Source: an uncultured Clostridia bacterium
GTDB taxonomy: Bacteria; Bacillota; Clostridia; TANB77; CAG-508
DNA: 64,000 nt
NCBI GenBank assembly: GCA_928721915.1
Contig: CAKMVZ010000003.1
Location: 62,001 to 126,000, forward strand
Direction: 5' to 3'
The notes under the pieces were generated by a model, which saw only the letters and a program-made list of their open reading frames with translations, was not told where the DNA came from and did no database searches. This document shows positions 15,398 to 25,900 of this stretch, piece after piece (within the stretch, counting starts at the first letter, position 1; every line of letters starts with the position of its first letter). The translations under genes and the position numbers were made by a program.

Positions 15398-15601
15398 TTA
15401 TTGAAATCTTTTATATATGCTTTCTTTTCTTACAAGTTCAATAGTTTTAGCAATTAATTCACTTTTTAAATCTTCATCAATTTGTCCATTATAATTTCTA
15501 GAATATCTATTTATTAAATTCATAATTTTATCTAATACTCTTATAAGAGATGTATCATCAGTAACAGCTTCTTTTAATAATAAATAAAACTTTGATTGCA
15601 T
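15398..15601 (-). CDS. Tn916 Orf8-like helix-turn-helix regulator
   Basis: A 67-residue protein of the HTH_16 type found in Tn916-like elements. Family-like pattern: DDTSLIRVLDKIMNLINRYSRN, then IDEDLKSELIAKTIELVRK. It is encoded directly after a sigma-like gene (4-base gap), the usual partner arrangement in conjugative transposons, where the pair controls transfer functions. Start ATG 15601. Confidence 0.75.
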   Translation of the reverse strand: MQSKFYLLLKEAVTDDTSLIRVLDKIMNLINRYSRNYNGQIDEDLKSELIAKTIELVRKESIYKRFQ

Positions 15602-15605
15602 AATT

Positions 15606-15956
15606 CTATTCCCCCATTCTAAATCTCAATTTCTTTAATGCTCTCTTTTTTCTTTGATGTAGAGTATTTATTTTTTCATTTGTTATTTTTGATATTTCTG
15701 CATAAGTTAAACCTTTTCTATAATGTAATTCAAACAATTCTTTTTCTTTATCGTTTAATATTTCTAAATCATATAAATCTAGATTCAGATATTTATCAAA
15801 ATATACATCTGATTCTTGTAGTTCTTTTTCCCAGCTATTTTGTATTTTAATATTTCTATAATAGTTTATTCTTTGATTATGAAATACTACTTCCATAAAT
15901 GAAATAAATTTAGCGAGAACAATATCATTCTCTTCATTTTTAAATTTATCAAACAT
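15606..15956 (-). CDS. Sigma-70-like (Tn916 Orf7-type) regulator
   Basis: A 116-residue sigma-factor-like protein. The C-terminal half is a sigma region 4: NDKEKELFELHYRKGLTYAEISKITNEKINTLHQRKKRALKKLR. The N-terminal part is a reduced region 2. Such proteins pair with a small HTH protein and switch on conjugation modules in Tn916-like elements. Its ribosome-binding site (TAGGAGG, 15964-15970) lies inside a perfect hairpin (15965-16002), which predicts translational control. Confidence 0.85.
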   Translation of the reverse strand: MFDKFKNEENDIVLAKFISFMEVVFHNQRINYYRNIKIQNSWEKELQESDVYFDKYLNLDLYDLEILNDKEKELFELHYRKGLTYAEISKITNEKINTLHQRKKRALKKLRFRMGE

Positions 15957-15964
15957 AATAAAAA

Positions 15965-16002
15965 CCTCCTAAAAATTCGTTAATTTTCGAACTTTTAGGA
16001 GG
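15965..16002 (-). promoter_or_regulatory. Hairpin sequestering the ribosome-binding site of the sigma-like gene
   Basis: CCTCCTAAAA (15965-15974) pairs with 15993-16002, plus TTCG/CGAA inside. The 3' arm on the minus strand is the TTTTAGGAGG that serves as Shine-Dalgarno for ATG 15956. Confidence 0.75.
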
Positions 16003-16048
16003 TCCTCTAGGCATGAATATAGCAGTTAAAAATAAACTTAATAATAAA

Positions 16049-16098
16049 GGAATAATGTGCCAAATTAAGCATAAATACTCAATTAGGCACATTATTCC
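16049..16098. repeat. 18-bp inverted repeat upstream of the sigma-like gene
   Basis: GGAATAATGTGCC (16049-16061) and its complement (16086-16098) form 13 perfect pairs, extended by AATT/AATT inside. A 14-base loop. A possible operator or mRNA hairpin in the leader of the regulatory operon. Confidence 0.7.
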
Positions 16099-16167
16099 CA
16101 TGTTATTTTCTATTATTACGTATTCAATTTCTAGTATAATAATTATTTGATTATATAAGAGAAACAA

Positions 16168-16558
16168 TTTTGACAGTCCTTAATTGCTTATGTAGGTCTG
16201 TTGTATATTATTAAACTCATCAGAAGTATCTTTCAAATAAGTGATAATAATAAGTTAGCTTTAATATATTCTTTTCTCTTTTATAATTGTGGATTTTTGT
16301 ACTCGAATGGTACTTGATTAGTATTTAAAATGTACTGAAAAGGTACAATCTTATGTTAATACAAAGCAATTATAGAATATAAAAATTGCAAAGTCTGTCA
16401 AAACCTGTCGAGAATATTATAAAATTTGATAAATTATTTTACATGGTAAAAAAAATTGAAGTTTTATGGTAAATTATGATAAAAAATGGTAATCTATGAT
16501 AAAAAAGTTGCTAAAAATAGCTTACATTTGAGAAATTCTGGCAAAGAATAGTTTATAA
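16168..16558. other. Gene-free region with tandem repeats
   Basis: No gene seen. Near 16463-16505 the unit ATGGTAA-TATGATAAAAA occurs twice in tandem (about 20 bp), and GTACTT/GTACTG boxes recur near 16300-16345. These could be operators for the divergent regulatory genes. Confidence 0.45.
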
Positions 16559-16935
16559 AATATATCTTCACTATTTGAAGAAAATAATCTAACTTTAGAT
16601 GAAATTTATAAAATAAAAATTTTTAATGATTTAATTGAAGGTTTAGATCTAAAAAAATATAATGCAGCAACTAGACATTTTATTAAATATTTATATATTT
16701 TATATAACAATATATCTTTGTTAGATGGTCATATAAATAATGCTTATTATGTTGTTAGTAAATATGATAATGTATCTTTTAATGAAAAAAGAGCATAAGT
16801 CGTGTTATAGAAACTATTAAATATAGTTCTAATACAGAATACTTATGCTCCATTTTCGGCTATTCTAATATTAAATTTCATACTCCAACTGAAATATTTC
16901 ATAAGATTATTGGATATATGAAAAAGAATTCTTAA
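16559..16935 (+). pseudogene. Spo0A C-terminal-like relic, frame broken at an A6 run
   Basis: Two plus-strand frames join across GAAAAAAG (about 16783-16790). The first, open from 16559 with no ATG, reads LFEENNLTLDEIYKIK... AATRHFIKYLYILYNN... YYVVSKYDNVSFNEK and stops at TAA. One base back, the second reads SISRVIETIKYSS... LCSIFGYSNIKFHTPTEIFHKIIGYMKKNS. Together they resemble the Spo0A DNA-binding domain (SK-Y, R-IE-I, IFGY, PT-EFI pattern). No start codon or ribosome site is visible, so I call a relic; -1 slippage on the A-run is possible but unsupported. It converges on, and just overlaps, the end of the 16932 gene. Confidence 0.55.
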
Positions 16936-17471
16936 TCTAATGAATCTACTTCATCTCCTATATTATTATAATCATTTACATCTTTTTGATAATTTGAAAT
17001 AAACTCTGTAACATTATCAATTATTTCTTTCTTATATTTTACATCATCTTTATTTTTTCCTGTAAATGATTTATTTTCCTTAATCATTAATTCATATAAG
17101 ATTTCAACTCCACCAAGTATATATGAATTATATCTTTTTATATTATTATTAAATCTATCTATATCTCCACTATTTTCAGTATAATATCTAAAAGCATTAT
17201 CTATTTTTGTTTGGTTATTTGCATTTTCGTCTAATAACATGCAAAGTCTATAATTAAATATTATTTTTTCATTTTCTTTAACCATTTGTTCTGCAAATAT
17301 TTTAGTATTTATATCGGATGATAAGTCTTCAGTTGATGTTCTATTATATATTAGTCCTAATACAGGAGCAAGAATTAAAACATCTACATTTCTTTTAAAT
17401 ATTGCTGTAACTAATTCTGTTACATATTGAGCGTGTTTTCCTTTAAATGAATACTCTTTGTCAAAAAACAT
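16932..17471 (-). CDS. Uncharacterised protein, last gene of the phosphorothioation cluster
   Basis: A 179-residue soluble protein, beginning MFFDKEYSFKGKHAQYVTEL. No catalytic motif recognised; it is not DndE. It begins two bases after the stop of the DndD-like ATPase, so it is cotranslated and probably a partner of that ATPase. By position it may correspond to the third component of an SspFGH-type restriction module. The alternative is an accessory regulator. Confidence 0.65.
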   Translation of the reverse strand: MFFDKEYSFKGKHAQYVTELVTAIFKRNVDVLILAPVLGLIYNRTSTEDLSSDINTKIFAEQMVKENEKIIFNYRLCMLLDENANNQTKIDNAFRYYTENSGDIDRFNNNIKRYNSYILGGVEILYELMIKENKSFTGKNKDDVKYKKEIIDNVTEFISNYQKDVNDYNNIGDEVDSLD

Positions 17472-17473
17472 AA

Positions 17474-19474
17474 TTAATCTTCCTCCTTTTCAGTTCTAAT
17501 TTCTGAATGCTTTTCTGATACTTTTTTAATATAATACCTTTTTCCAATTTTTGATTTTGTTTCATCAGTAATTGCATCTAAATCCTTTTCTTCTCTTATA
17601 AAGAATATAACTTGACTTGCTGTATCAGGTAGACATTCCATTACATTTTTTATATGCGTACTATCTATTTTAGAAAGTGGAGCATCAAATACTAATGGAT
17701 ATTCTGTTTCTTCAGCTATATCTTCTAAAAACTTTGATTTAGCAACATCTAATAAACCACACATAAATGAAATAGCTTTAACTGTTCCTAGTCCTTCTGA
17801 TGCTGGTGCATCATATTCTGATTCTTTATCATCTGTATATACTAATCTGAATTTATAATCATCTGTTATTTTTAAATATCTTTCACCAGTATAAATTTTG
17901 GCTAAATACTTATTAATTGCTTCTTCAAGTGTAATTCTCAATTCAATTTCTTTTTTATCATATACAGATTGTAAAATCTTTGTGATTTTTTCTGCATACT
18001 CTATTTGTTTGTTGATCTCAATATTTCTATCATCATATTGTGATAAACGTGATATTTCTTTTTCTATGAATTCTTTTCTTTTTTCTTTATTAATATTTTG
18101 ACCTTTTAAACTACCTATATCTTCTGTGTAATCTCTGATTTTTATTTCAATTTGTCTTACTTCATTTTCTAATTCGCCAACATTAACATCAGTTGCTATA
18201 TTGTTTGATATATTATCTATTTTATCTTGTAATGTATTTTTTTCATCAATTATTTGTAATATATTCTCAAATTTATTTACTATTTCTGTTTTAAAATTTT
18301 CAGATTTTTCTTCAGATATTTTTTGACGTAGTTCTTTATTAAAATTAGAAATTGATGTACCTATACTTTGTGGAGGTAATTTTTTCTTTTCCTCTAAAAG
18401 TGCTTTATAATGAGTATCATCTTTTTCAAACTTTTCTCCACATATACAGTAACCTCTATTAAGTATATAATCTATTGAATAAGCATGCATATTGGGTATT
18501 CCTTCTTCTTTTGTGTCAAGTACTTCTGCTAATTCTTTCATTTTATCATTTAAACCATAATAGAAGAAGTCCAAATAGTAATTATTAAAAAATGATTTAA
18601 AGTTTTCAATTTGGTTGTTTTCTTTAATCATAATGCTATCTAGTTTTGCTTTTAAAGATAATTTTTCTTGTTGTTTTTCATATGTAGCCTTATTATCTAG
18701 TATAACTTGTTCTTTAGCTTTTTTATCTCTTTCAAGATTATCAATTTCGTTTTCATACCTTTTTATTTTGTCATTATTATTTTCAATATCAATATCAATA
18801 TTGTTGTATTCTCTTCTTAAATCGTCTAATTCGCTATTAGCACTTGTGTTAATTCTACTTCTTAATTCAGCTAATACGCTATTTCTTCCAGTACTCAAAT
18901 GCTTTATAGCTGTACTGTAATGTTCTAGTCCTAAAATTTCTTTAACTGAATTTTCAACTTCTTTTGAACCCTTCCTTTGTTGCTCGCTTATGTTATCTAT
19001 ACGCTCACCATCAAAAAAGAAGTATGTAGATAAATTCGATGGCATTATCTTATTTATTATATCATCATAATTTCCAGCAGGAATCCAAGTATCATTTTGT
19101 TCTTTTTCAGCTCTAACTAAAGAAGTTCCTGTTGAAATTTTACCATACATTTCATTTAGGTAAACTGAATACACTTGTTTTCTTATTAATCTATAATTTT
19201 CTCCATCAAATTCTAGATGAATTTCAACTTCAACTTCTGCAGATTCTCCACGTCCTAAATTATCTGCTATTTCCTTGTTTAATAGGTCATTAGGATTTTC
19301 AAGTTTAACAATATTATAAAATACCCAATTGAATGCTTGTAATAGTGTTGTTTTACCATGAGTTATTCCACCATATACAATTGTAATGTTTTTGTCATCA
19401 TCAGTTGAAAAATTTAATTCATTTCTTCCTTTAAATTGTCTAAAATTAGTTATTATTATTTTCTTGAACTTCAC
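17474..19474 (-). CDS. DndD-like SMC/RecF-type ATPase
   Basis: About 666 residues from GTG 19474, chosen because AAGGAGGG lies 9-10 bases upstream; a GTG at 19483 is too close to it. The N-terminus is RecF/SMC-like (IIITNFRQFKGRNELNF) with Walker A YGGITHGKTTLL. Long coiled coils (about 200-290 and 400-520) flank a zinc-hook-like CxC (YCICGEKF). The C-terminus has the ABC signature region (SEGLGTVKAISF), Walker B PLVFDAPLS and a D-loop. DndD-type ATPases work with phosphorothioation systems. Its position after the modification genes and a helicase suggests a restriction role. Confidence 0.85.
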   Translation of the reverse strand: MKFKKIIITNFRQFKGRNELNFSTDDDKNITIVYGGITHGKTTLLQAFNWVFYNIVKLENPNDLLNKEIADNLGRGESAEVEVEIHLEFDGENYRLIRKQVYSVYLNEMYGKISTGTSLVRAEKEQNDTWIPAGNYDDIINKIMPSNLSTYFFFDGERIDNISEQQRKGSKEVENSVKEILGLEHYSTAIKHLSTGRNSVLAELRSRINTSANSELDDLRREYNNIDIDIENNNDKIKRYENEIDNLERDKKAKEQVILDNKATYEKQQEKLSLKAKLDSIMIKENNQIENFKSFFNNYYLDFFYYGLNDKMKELAEVLDTKEEGIPNMHAYSIDYILNRGYCICGEKFEKDDTHYKALLEEKKKLPPQSIGTSISNFNKELRQKISEEKSENFKTEIVNKFENILQIIDEKNTLQDKIDNISNNIATDVNVGELENEVRQIEIKIRDYTEDIGSLKGQNINKEKRKEFIEKEISRLSQYDDRNIEINKQIEYAEKITKILQSVYDKKEIELRITLEEAINKYLAKIYTGERYLKITDDYKFRLVYTDDKESEYDAPASEGLGTVKAISFMCGLLDVAKSKFLEDIAEETEYPLVFDAPLSKIDSTHIKNVMECLPDTASQVIFFIREEKDLDAITDETKSKIGKRYYIKKVSEKHSEIRTEKEED

Positions 19475-19613
19475 TATCAACACCCTCCTTTATGTACCCT
19501 ATAAGTCTTTTAGTAATATCTTCTTGTTTTGAAAATATTTTTTGCCTATTGTTTGTTTTTTCAAGTGATAATATTTTTCTTATAACTTCTTTATCTTTTT
19601 CAGTTATTTCCAT
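19446..19613 (-). CDS. Small 55-residue protein between helicase and DndD-like ATPase
   Basis: The ATG (19613-19611) overlaps the helicase stop as TAATG. The frame MEITEKDKEVIRKILSLEKT continues to TAA 19448-19446 and overlaps the ATPase start by 29 bases in another frame. It is lysine- and glutamate-rich and helical. Overlaps at both ends indicate translational coupling, making it a real component rather than spacer. No family recognised. Confidence 0.65.
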   Translation of the reverse strand: MEITEKDKEVIRKILSLEKTNNRQKIFSKQEDITKRLIGYIKEGVDSEVQENNNN

Positions 19614-21778
19614 TATTCAAAATCCTCCTCTTTATATTTGTTTAACAAATCTCCGTATATTCTTTTTATGCTATCTGTAACTTCAAGATATGATGAATAA
19701 TTAATTGCATCTGAAGCAAAATCTTCCATACGGATTAATTCCTTCTTTACTAATCCAACATCACCTTTTAAATCATCTTCTGATAATCTAGAGGCTATTT
19801 CTAAATCTCTTGGTAAAGTAATAAAATCATAAATTATAGAATATTGTTTTCCAGAAAATTTCCTTAAAACTCTACCTCTTCTTTGTACATATTCTCTTGG
19901 ATTAGTACTACTTGCTAATAGATATGCTGTCTCGATAGATGGTATATTTACACCTTCATCTAGACATTTAATTGCTATTATTGCATTTATTGTTTTATCA
20001 ATAAACTGTTCTTTTATATATTTTCTTTCTTCAGTTGTTTCTGTTGAAGTAAATTTTGCAAGTCTTAATTCAATATTATCTTTTATCATTGCTCTAAGAT
20101 AATCTATTTGTTTTATATCATCTTCATCATTATCTTCTTCACTAAAAGAAGGATCATTTATAGTAGTTGCACCACAATATATTAAAGTATTATAGATTCC
20201 TTTTTCTTCATTTTGCTTTTTCAATAAAGAAACCACTTTTGTCATTTTTGAGTATGCTCCAGCAACAATTTTTGCTCTTTTTAGCAATAATGTTTTTCCA
20301 ATTTCATTTATTTTACTTTTACCTGATTTATCTACAACAATACATTTTCTTATTCTATTTGTTAAATAAGTATATTCATCTAATTCTTCTTCATTTAAGT
20401 ATGTAATTACTGGATAATAGTAGTATTCTGTAAGCATTCCATTTTTTATTGCTTCTTTTAATGAATAGTGTATACAATAGTTCGAACCAAAATATTTTAA
20501 TAATTCACTTGTTCCGTATTCGTCATTATATCTTTCAAATGTTGCTGATAGTGCTAGTCTATATTTAAATTTTTTATTTAATTTTTCTAATAAATTTGGA
20601 GCACCTAAATTATGAGCTTCATCTGCTATAAATAAAACATTTTTATCTTCAATTTTCTTTAATTCATCTTGTACAAAACTAGATTTGAATGTTGCATTTG
20701 TTGTAATAAAGCAAAAATATTTTGATGTACCTAAATTAAATCTCATTATTTGATTTTTTAATCTATCTTGCCATTTCTTGTTTTTCATCGAACCATATCC
20801 AACGATAGGATTAAAATCATAATTATCGAGATCTTCTACCCATTGTTCTACAAGATGAGTATAAGGACATATTATTATTATTGCTAAATTATCTTTACTA
20901 TTAAATAATCTAATGCTTGCTCCTAATGCTGTTAATGTTTTTCCTGTACCAGTAGCCATATCAAATATACCAACAAAATTAGATTTTTCCCACTCATCAA
21001 TTGCTCTTGTTTGATATTCTCTTAAAAAATTTGATGGCATGTTAGGTGTAATTTCTCTATGTTGTTTTTCTTCTTTGATAATTTCTTCTTCGCTTTTTAG
21101 TGTCTCTTTATTATAGTATCTTTTAAATAGTTTTTCTTTTACAGCAATTGGAAATTCTACAACTTTTAATTTATCTGTAGCATTATTCCATAATCTATCA
21201 AAGTCTTTTTCTTTTTGATATACTCTATTAAAGTCTTGACTATAATTGGTATATACGTCTAATGATTCAAAGTTATTAACATAAGAATTTAGGGATTCAT
21301 TATAAGAACCTGTAAATGCAATTTTATTTCCTTCTATATCCTCCATTATTCCTATTTTTTCATGATACATACCAATGTCAGAGCCGTAATTCAGAACTGC
21401 AATTTTGATATCTAATATGCCTCTTTCTATTAAACTAATAATAAGATTTAATCTATCTTTTTGTGTTTTTGTTAATTCTTCATCTAAAGATTCTAATAAT
21501 CTTTTTGTAATTAATTCTTCTTTATTTTCATATCCTTTTTTTATTGCCTCAATATCATCATTACTTAAATCTGGAGAAACAACTAATTTCATTTTACCAT
21601 TATTTCTAATTAAACCAGATATTCCTTGTGATAGTTTTACTAAAGCAGTTGAAGAAAAAAATCCTGCTGCTCTTTTATACATTACACATTGATTAAGACA
21701 CGGTACAAGAAAATCATTTATAACGTCATCATCACTTGTTCTATAAGTGTATTTTAAAGGTAAATCTTTAAAACTCAT
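19613..21778 (-). CDS. PLD-domain DEAD/DEAH helicase of the restriction module
   Basis: A 721-residue superfamily 2 helicase fused to a phospholipase-D-like N-terminal domain. Residues 1-200 contain the PLD-type motif MYHEKIGIM... FTGSYNESLNSY (HxK with GS/N). The helicase then shows motif I DMATGTGKTLTALG, motif II IADEAHN and motif VI QRRGRVLRKF. PLD-helicase proteins occur in DNA restriction systems, including phosphorothioate-dependent ones. The gene lies 18 bases after sspA, in the same operon as the modification genes. Confidence 0.85.
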   Translation of the reverse strand: MSFKDLPLKYTYRTSDDDVINDFLVPCLNQCVMYKRAAGFFSSTALVKLSQGISGLIRNNGKMKLVVSPDLSNDDIEAIKKGYENKEELITKRLLESLDEELTKTQKDRLNLIISLIERGILDIKIAVLNYGSDIGMYHEKIGIMEDIEGNKIAFTGSYNESLNSYVNNFESLDVYTNYSQDFNRVYQKEKDFDRLWNNATDKLKVVEFPIAVKEKLFKRYYNKETLKSEEEIIKEEKQHREITPNMPSNFLREYQTRAIDEWEKSNFVGIFDMATGTGKTLTALGASIRLFNSKDNLAIIIICPYTHLVEQWVEDLDNYDFNPIVGYGSMKNKKWQDRLKNQIMRFNLGTSKYFCFITTNATFKSSFVQDELKKIEDKNVLFIADEAHNLGAPNLLEKLNKKFKYRLALSATFERYNDEYGTSELLKYFGSNYCIHYSLKEAIKNGMLTEYYYYPVITYLNEEELDEYTYLTNRIRKCIVVDKSGKSKINEIGKTLLLKRAKIVAGAYSKMTKVVSLLKKQNEEKGIYNTLIYCGATTINDPSFSEEDNDEDDIKQIDYLRAMIKDNIELRLAKFTSTETTEERKYIKEQFIDKTINAIIAIKCLDEGVNIPSIETAYLLASSTNPREYVQRRGRVLRKFSGKQYSIIYDFITLPRDLEIASRLSEDDLKGDVGLVKKELIRMEDFASDAINYSSYLEVTDSIKRIYGDLLNKYKEEDFE

Positions 21779-21796
21779 TACTCACAACTCCTATCT

Positions 21797-22924
21797 TTAT
21801 AAAGTATTTAAAGCATTTATTAAGCAATCTATATCTTTCTCTGTATTAAAGTAATTCATACTTACTCTTACAGTTCCATTGAACTTTTTACTATTAATAA
21901 AATCATGTATATATGGACAACAATGATAGCCTGTCCTTACACATATATCAAATTCTTGATTTAATATATCCCCTACTTCTTCAGCAGTATATCCATCAAC
22001 ATTAAATGATAAAATACCACAACATTTATCAATATTAGATGGTAGGTATGTAATAACTTTCTTAATACTACTTATTGATTGATATAAATATTTAAATAAA
22101 GTTCTTTCCTTTTCTTCGATATTATGATTCTTTAGCCATTTAAGACTTTCATGTAAACCATATATAGCGATAATATTTTTACTTCCAGCTTCTAAATGAC
22201 TTGCTCCATTTAATGGCATTTCTAAATTAAGACTATCTGAACCTGTACCACCAAATAAAAACGGTTTTAATTCAATATTATTAATATTTATAAATCCTGC
22301 TATGCCGAAACTTGCATAAAGTGATTTATGACCTGCAAATATAATAAAATCAGAATTATTTTTTGAGATTGTTTTATCTACACCAAATGATTGAGATGCA
22401 TCTAGAATATTTATTGAGTTGTACTTTTTACCTAATTTAAAAATCTCATTTATTGGAAGATTATATCCCGTAGTGTTACTTTTAGATGAACAAAAAATAC
22501 ATTTTGGTTTATTTAATATTAGCAAATCTTCAAAATTACTATCAATATTCCATGTTTCTTTGTTGAAAGGAATTTGTATTATATTTATGTCATGTCGTTT
22601 CTTTATTTCATATAATGGTCTTAATACAGAATTGTGTTCAAAAGGAGAAACATATACATTATCTCCTTTTGCCCAATCTAATCCAAAGATTATCATATTT
22701 AGAGCTTCTGTTGATGAAGTTGAAAATATAACTGTATTTGCAGTACACTCTACTAATGAGCTTAATTCGTTTCTTGTTTCATCTATAATATTAGCAACTT
22801 CTTTTGCTTTTTTGTAGCTCCCCCTTCCAGAATTAAAACCATATTCTCTGTTAGCTTTATCTAATGCTAGATAGACTTCTTCTGGTTTGGGATATGTTGT
22901 AGCTGCATTATCTAAATATATCAT
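21797..22924 (-). CDS. sspA: Cysteine desulfurase SspA/DndA-like
   Basis: A 375-residue class V PLP aminotransferase. YLDNAATT opens the protein. The PLP lysine is in FAGHKSLY, and the active cysteine segment is RTGYHCCPYIH. It would supply persulfide sulfur for DNA phosphorothioation, passed to the PAPS-reductase-like protein of the cluster. The whole cluster (sspD, sspB, sspC, sspA) is on one strand with gaps of 17 bases or less. An ordinary IscS/SufS role is possible from the sequence alone, but the context favours SspA. Confidence 0.82.
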   Translation of the reverse strand: MIYLDNAATTYPKPEEVYLALDKANREYGFNSGRGSYKKAKEVANIIDETRNELSSLVECTANTVIFSTSSTEALNMIIFGLDWAKGDNVYVSPFEHNSVLRPLYEIKKRHDINIIQIPFNKETWNIDSNFEDLLILNKPKCIFCSSKSNTTGYNLPINEIFKLGKKYNSINILDASQSFGVDKTISKNNSDFIIFAGHKSLYASFGIAGFININNIELKPFLFGGTGSDSLNLEMPLNGASHLEAGSKNIIAIYGLHESLKWLKNHNIEEKERTLFKYLYQSISSIKKVITYLPSNIDKCCGILSFNVDGYTAEEVGDILNQEFDICVRTGYHCCPYIHDFINSKKFNGTVRVSMNYFNTEKDIDCLINALNTL

Positions 22925-22936
22925 TTATATTACCCC

Positions 22937-25900
22937 TTACATATACTTATTTAATATATTCATAAGTATTTTTATTTTTTCACTTTGATTAATTGAATCA
23001 GCATATTCTTCTATAGTATCTTCTAGATTTGTCATTAAAGTTTTACCAATTGAGCTGATATTCACATTATCTATGTACTTTATAATACTATTTCCATCCT
23101 CGTTTTTTAAGCTAATTTCTATTTTATTGCTATCATTAATCTTGGCTGTTTTCAACTCTTCAATAATATATTCTATACTATTAAAGAATAGGCTATAACT
23201 ATTTTCTTGCCAGTCTTCAATATAATAACCTAATAAAATATATGAAATGTTTTCGATAATTTCATTATCGTTAAAAGTCTCAATTTCATCAATGTAATCA
23301 AGTAATTGTTTTGTTTCTGTTTTTAATACAAGGTGTTTAATTTTATTACCAATTGATTTGTACCAATCTTTTAATATCTTATTTAAACTATTATTATTAC
23401 TTTTATCAAATAAATTCTTAAACTGTTCTATTATATATTTTTCATAGTTTAAGAAATAATCGTCTAATTCCAATTTAGCATCTGAAATTTTTTTGAATAA
23501 ATTATTGTAGTTGCTTTCTTCAAATATTTCTTTTAGAGTTTTAAATAAAAACTCATTGTTATTTAAATCGGCTTTTAATAGTTCATTCTTAAAAATAATT
23601 ATACCTTTTTCTTTTATGATTTCATTAATTATAGACAATTCTCTAGTTATTCTTGGTAAAGATAATGTCCATTTTTTCAATTCATACATTAATAATTTAA
23701 TATTATTTCTTTGATCATCAGTAATATTTAATTTATATAATCTCATCATATTACTTATAAAATTTGATTTTTCTTGAGTTCCTGCTTCTAAAACAATATA
23801 ATAATTTTCTGGTTCATCTATAATTTTAGATATATTTGTACTATTTAACTCTATTTCTTTGTTTTTATAGTATAAAATAATATTGTTTGAATAGTTTTCA
23901 AATGCTAACGCAAGAAAAATTGGTATAATTCCATCTCTAATGTTAAAAGGTTCTTTTTTTAATTTTTTGTAAAGTGATTCAAAATTATTCTTACCTTTTG
24001 TTTCTGTTTGTTTTATATAACTTTCTATTAGTTTTGTAACGCGTTTTATATCAGCATTGTCTTTTTTTTCAGCTGTTGCCTTATAAATAGTTGCTTCAGC
24101 ACTAGTAGGGCTTGTAATTAAATCTGTACTTCTATTAATTATTGATTCAATTACAATATTTCTAGCTTTAGCAATAGGCGTTGAGATTTTCTGTTTATTA
24201 ATCATTTCATTATTAACTATTGGAGATTCAGAATATATTTTTTCACATATATCAGAAGAAACTGAACTTATGCAATTTGACATATATTCATTACCATTAT
24301 ATATAATGTATGAATTATTATCCTGGAAAGTATTTTCTATTTCTGTTTGTATTAGCTCATTATTCTCACTCAATATTGAATTTATTTCTCTTAAAATGTC
24401 ATCTTCTAATTTTTCTGAATTTTTATAATAGTTTATTGCTTCAATCTCTTTTAATGCTTCTAATATTTCAGTGCTTATAATTTTATTAGGTATTTTTAGA
24501 ATAGCTTTAGAATCATCTATTTTATTGAAATTTTCAACAGTTTTATCTAAATTGTTATTTTCTCTTAAAAGGTTTAAAACAATACCATCAGCATTATACT
24601 TTTCAAAATATACTTTAAATGATTTTAGGTTGTTTAATTCGAATTCGGTAATAAATATATTTTTGAAAAATCTAGTTAATTTATAGTTTTGATTATATCT
24701 TCTTGGTAATACATATCCTAAATCACATATTTTTTCTATTGATTGACTAAAACTAATTTTTTCAAATTTGTTATGTTTTATAATGTTGATTTCATTTAAT
24801 ACTTCTTTATTGTATACTGTAGAAAATTCTAATAGTTTATTAGTTTTCTTTCTCTTAATTATTCCTTTTTCTATAAGATTATTTATCTTTTCATCAAAAA
24901 TTTTTTCTTGCAAATTCAATGATAATTTTAGAGATGTATTTACTGGTGAAAAATTCTCAAAATCATTTATCATATAGATTATTGCGATTGACTTTAAGAT
25001 ATTAATCTCAATTAAATCATTGGTTTTAGAAATTGCATTTTCAGCCTTAATCCATATTTCTTTTATTTGCTCATTATTTTCTTTTTTTATTATGTTATAA
25101 AAATAGTCATAGATTTTATCTATATTAAATAATTCACTACTATTATTATTGTTGATATAATATTTAAAACTATAAACATCATCATCAGTTAAAAATGTAA
25201 ATAATGTTCTTTCGTTTTGTGCTATTTTTTCACTTAAATTAATAACCGCAAAAACAGTTACTGGATTTAATGGATAACATCCTTTAAATAATAAATTGTC
25301 TGCATTAGATATTCTGCAAAAATTAAATTCATTTTTTAAATCATTGTAAAATTTTGCATTTTCATCTAAATATTTATTTATATATGCAGGAAATTTACTG
25401 CTCTTTTTTATAGTTTGTTCAATTATTTCATAATTTTGCTCCATACTTCTATTGAAATAGATTTCTTTAAATCTACCTTCAACTGTTTTAAAAGCATTAG
25501 CCTTATCATCTTTTAAATTTTTAATATAAGAGTTAATTGCTTTATGTGTTATACATGAAAATAGTATTTGTTCTTTACTACTTGACCTTGAAGATAATTC
25601 TGCAAAATCTTGTAATATTTTTAAATCACGCATCATACTTTCGTTTCCAACATATTCTAAGAACTTACTAAATTCATCAAAAATAACTAACATTCCCGTA
25701 TAGCCTATTTGAGCTATTTTATAATTTACATCTTTGTAATATTTAATTATATCAGTGTTTATTAGTGGATTAAACTCAATTCCGTGTAAAACACAGGTAT
25801 AGACATCTTTAAATATTTCATAGTAGCTTTCATTATATATTTTTAATCCATCTTCAAGTTGTTTAAGTGTTGTTTTCTTTTTTTTCAAACAATTATTAAA

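Noticed and set aside
15949..16167. 72-residue minus-strand frame upstream of the sigma-like gene
   Set aside because: It consists of the two inverted repeats of the leader and overlaps the ribosome site; it looks like regulatory DNA.
21797..22924. Housekeeping IscS/SufS role for the cysteine desulfurase
   Set aside because: No iron-sulfur assembly genes are nearby; the operon is a phosphorothioation cluster.
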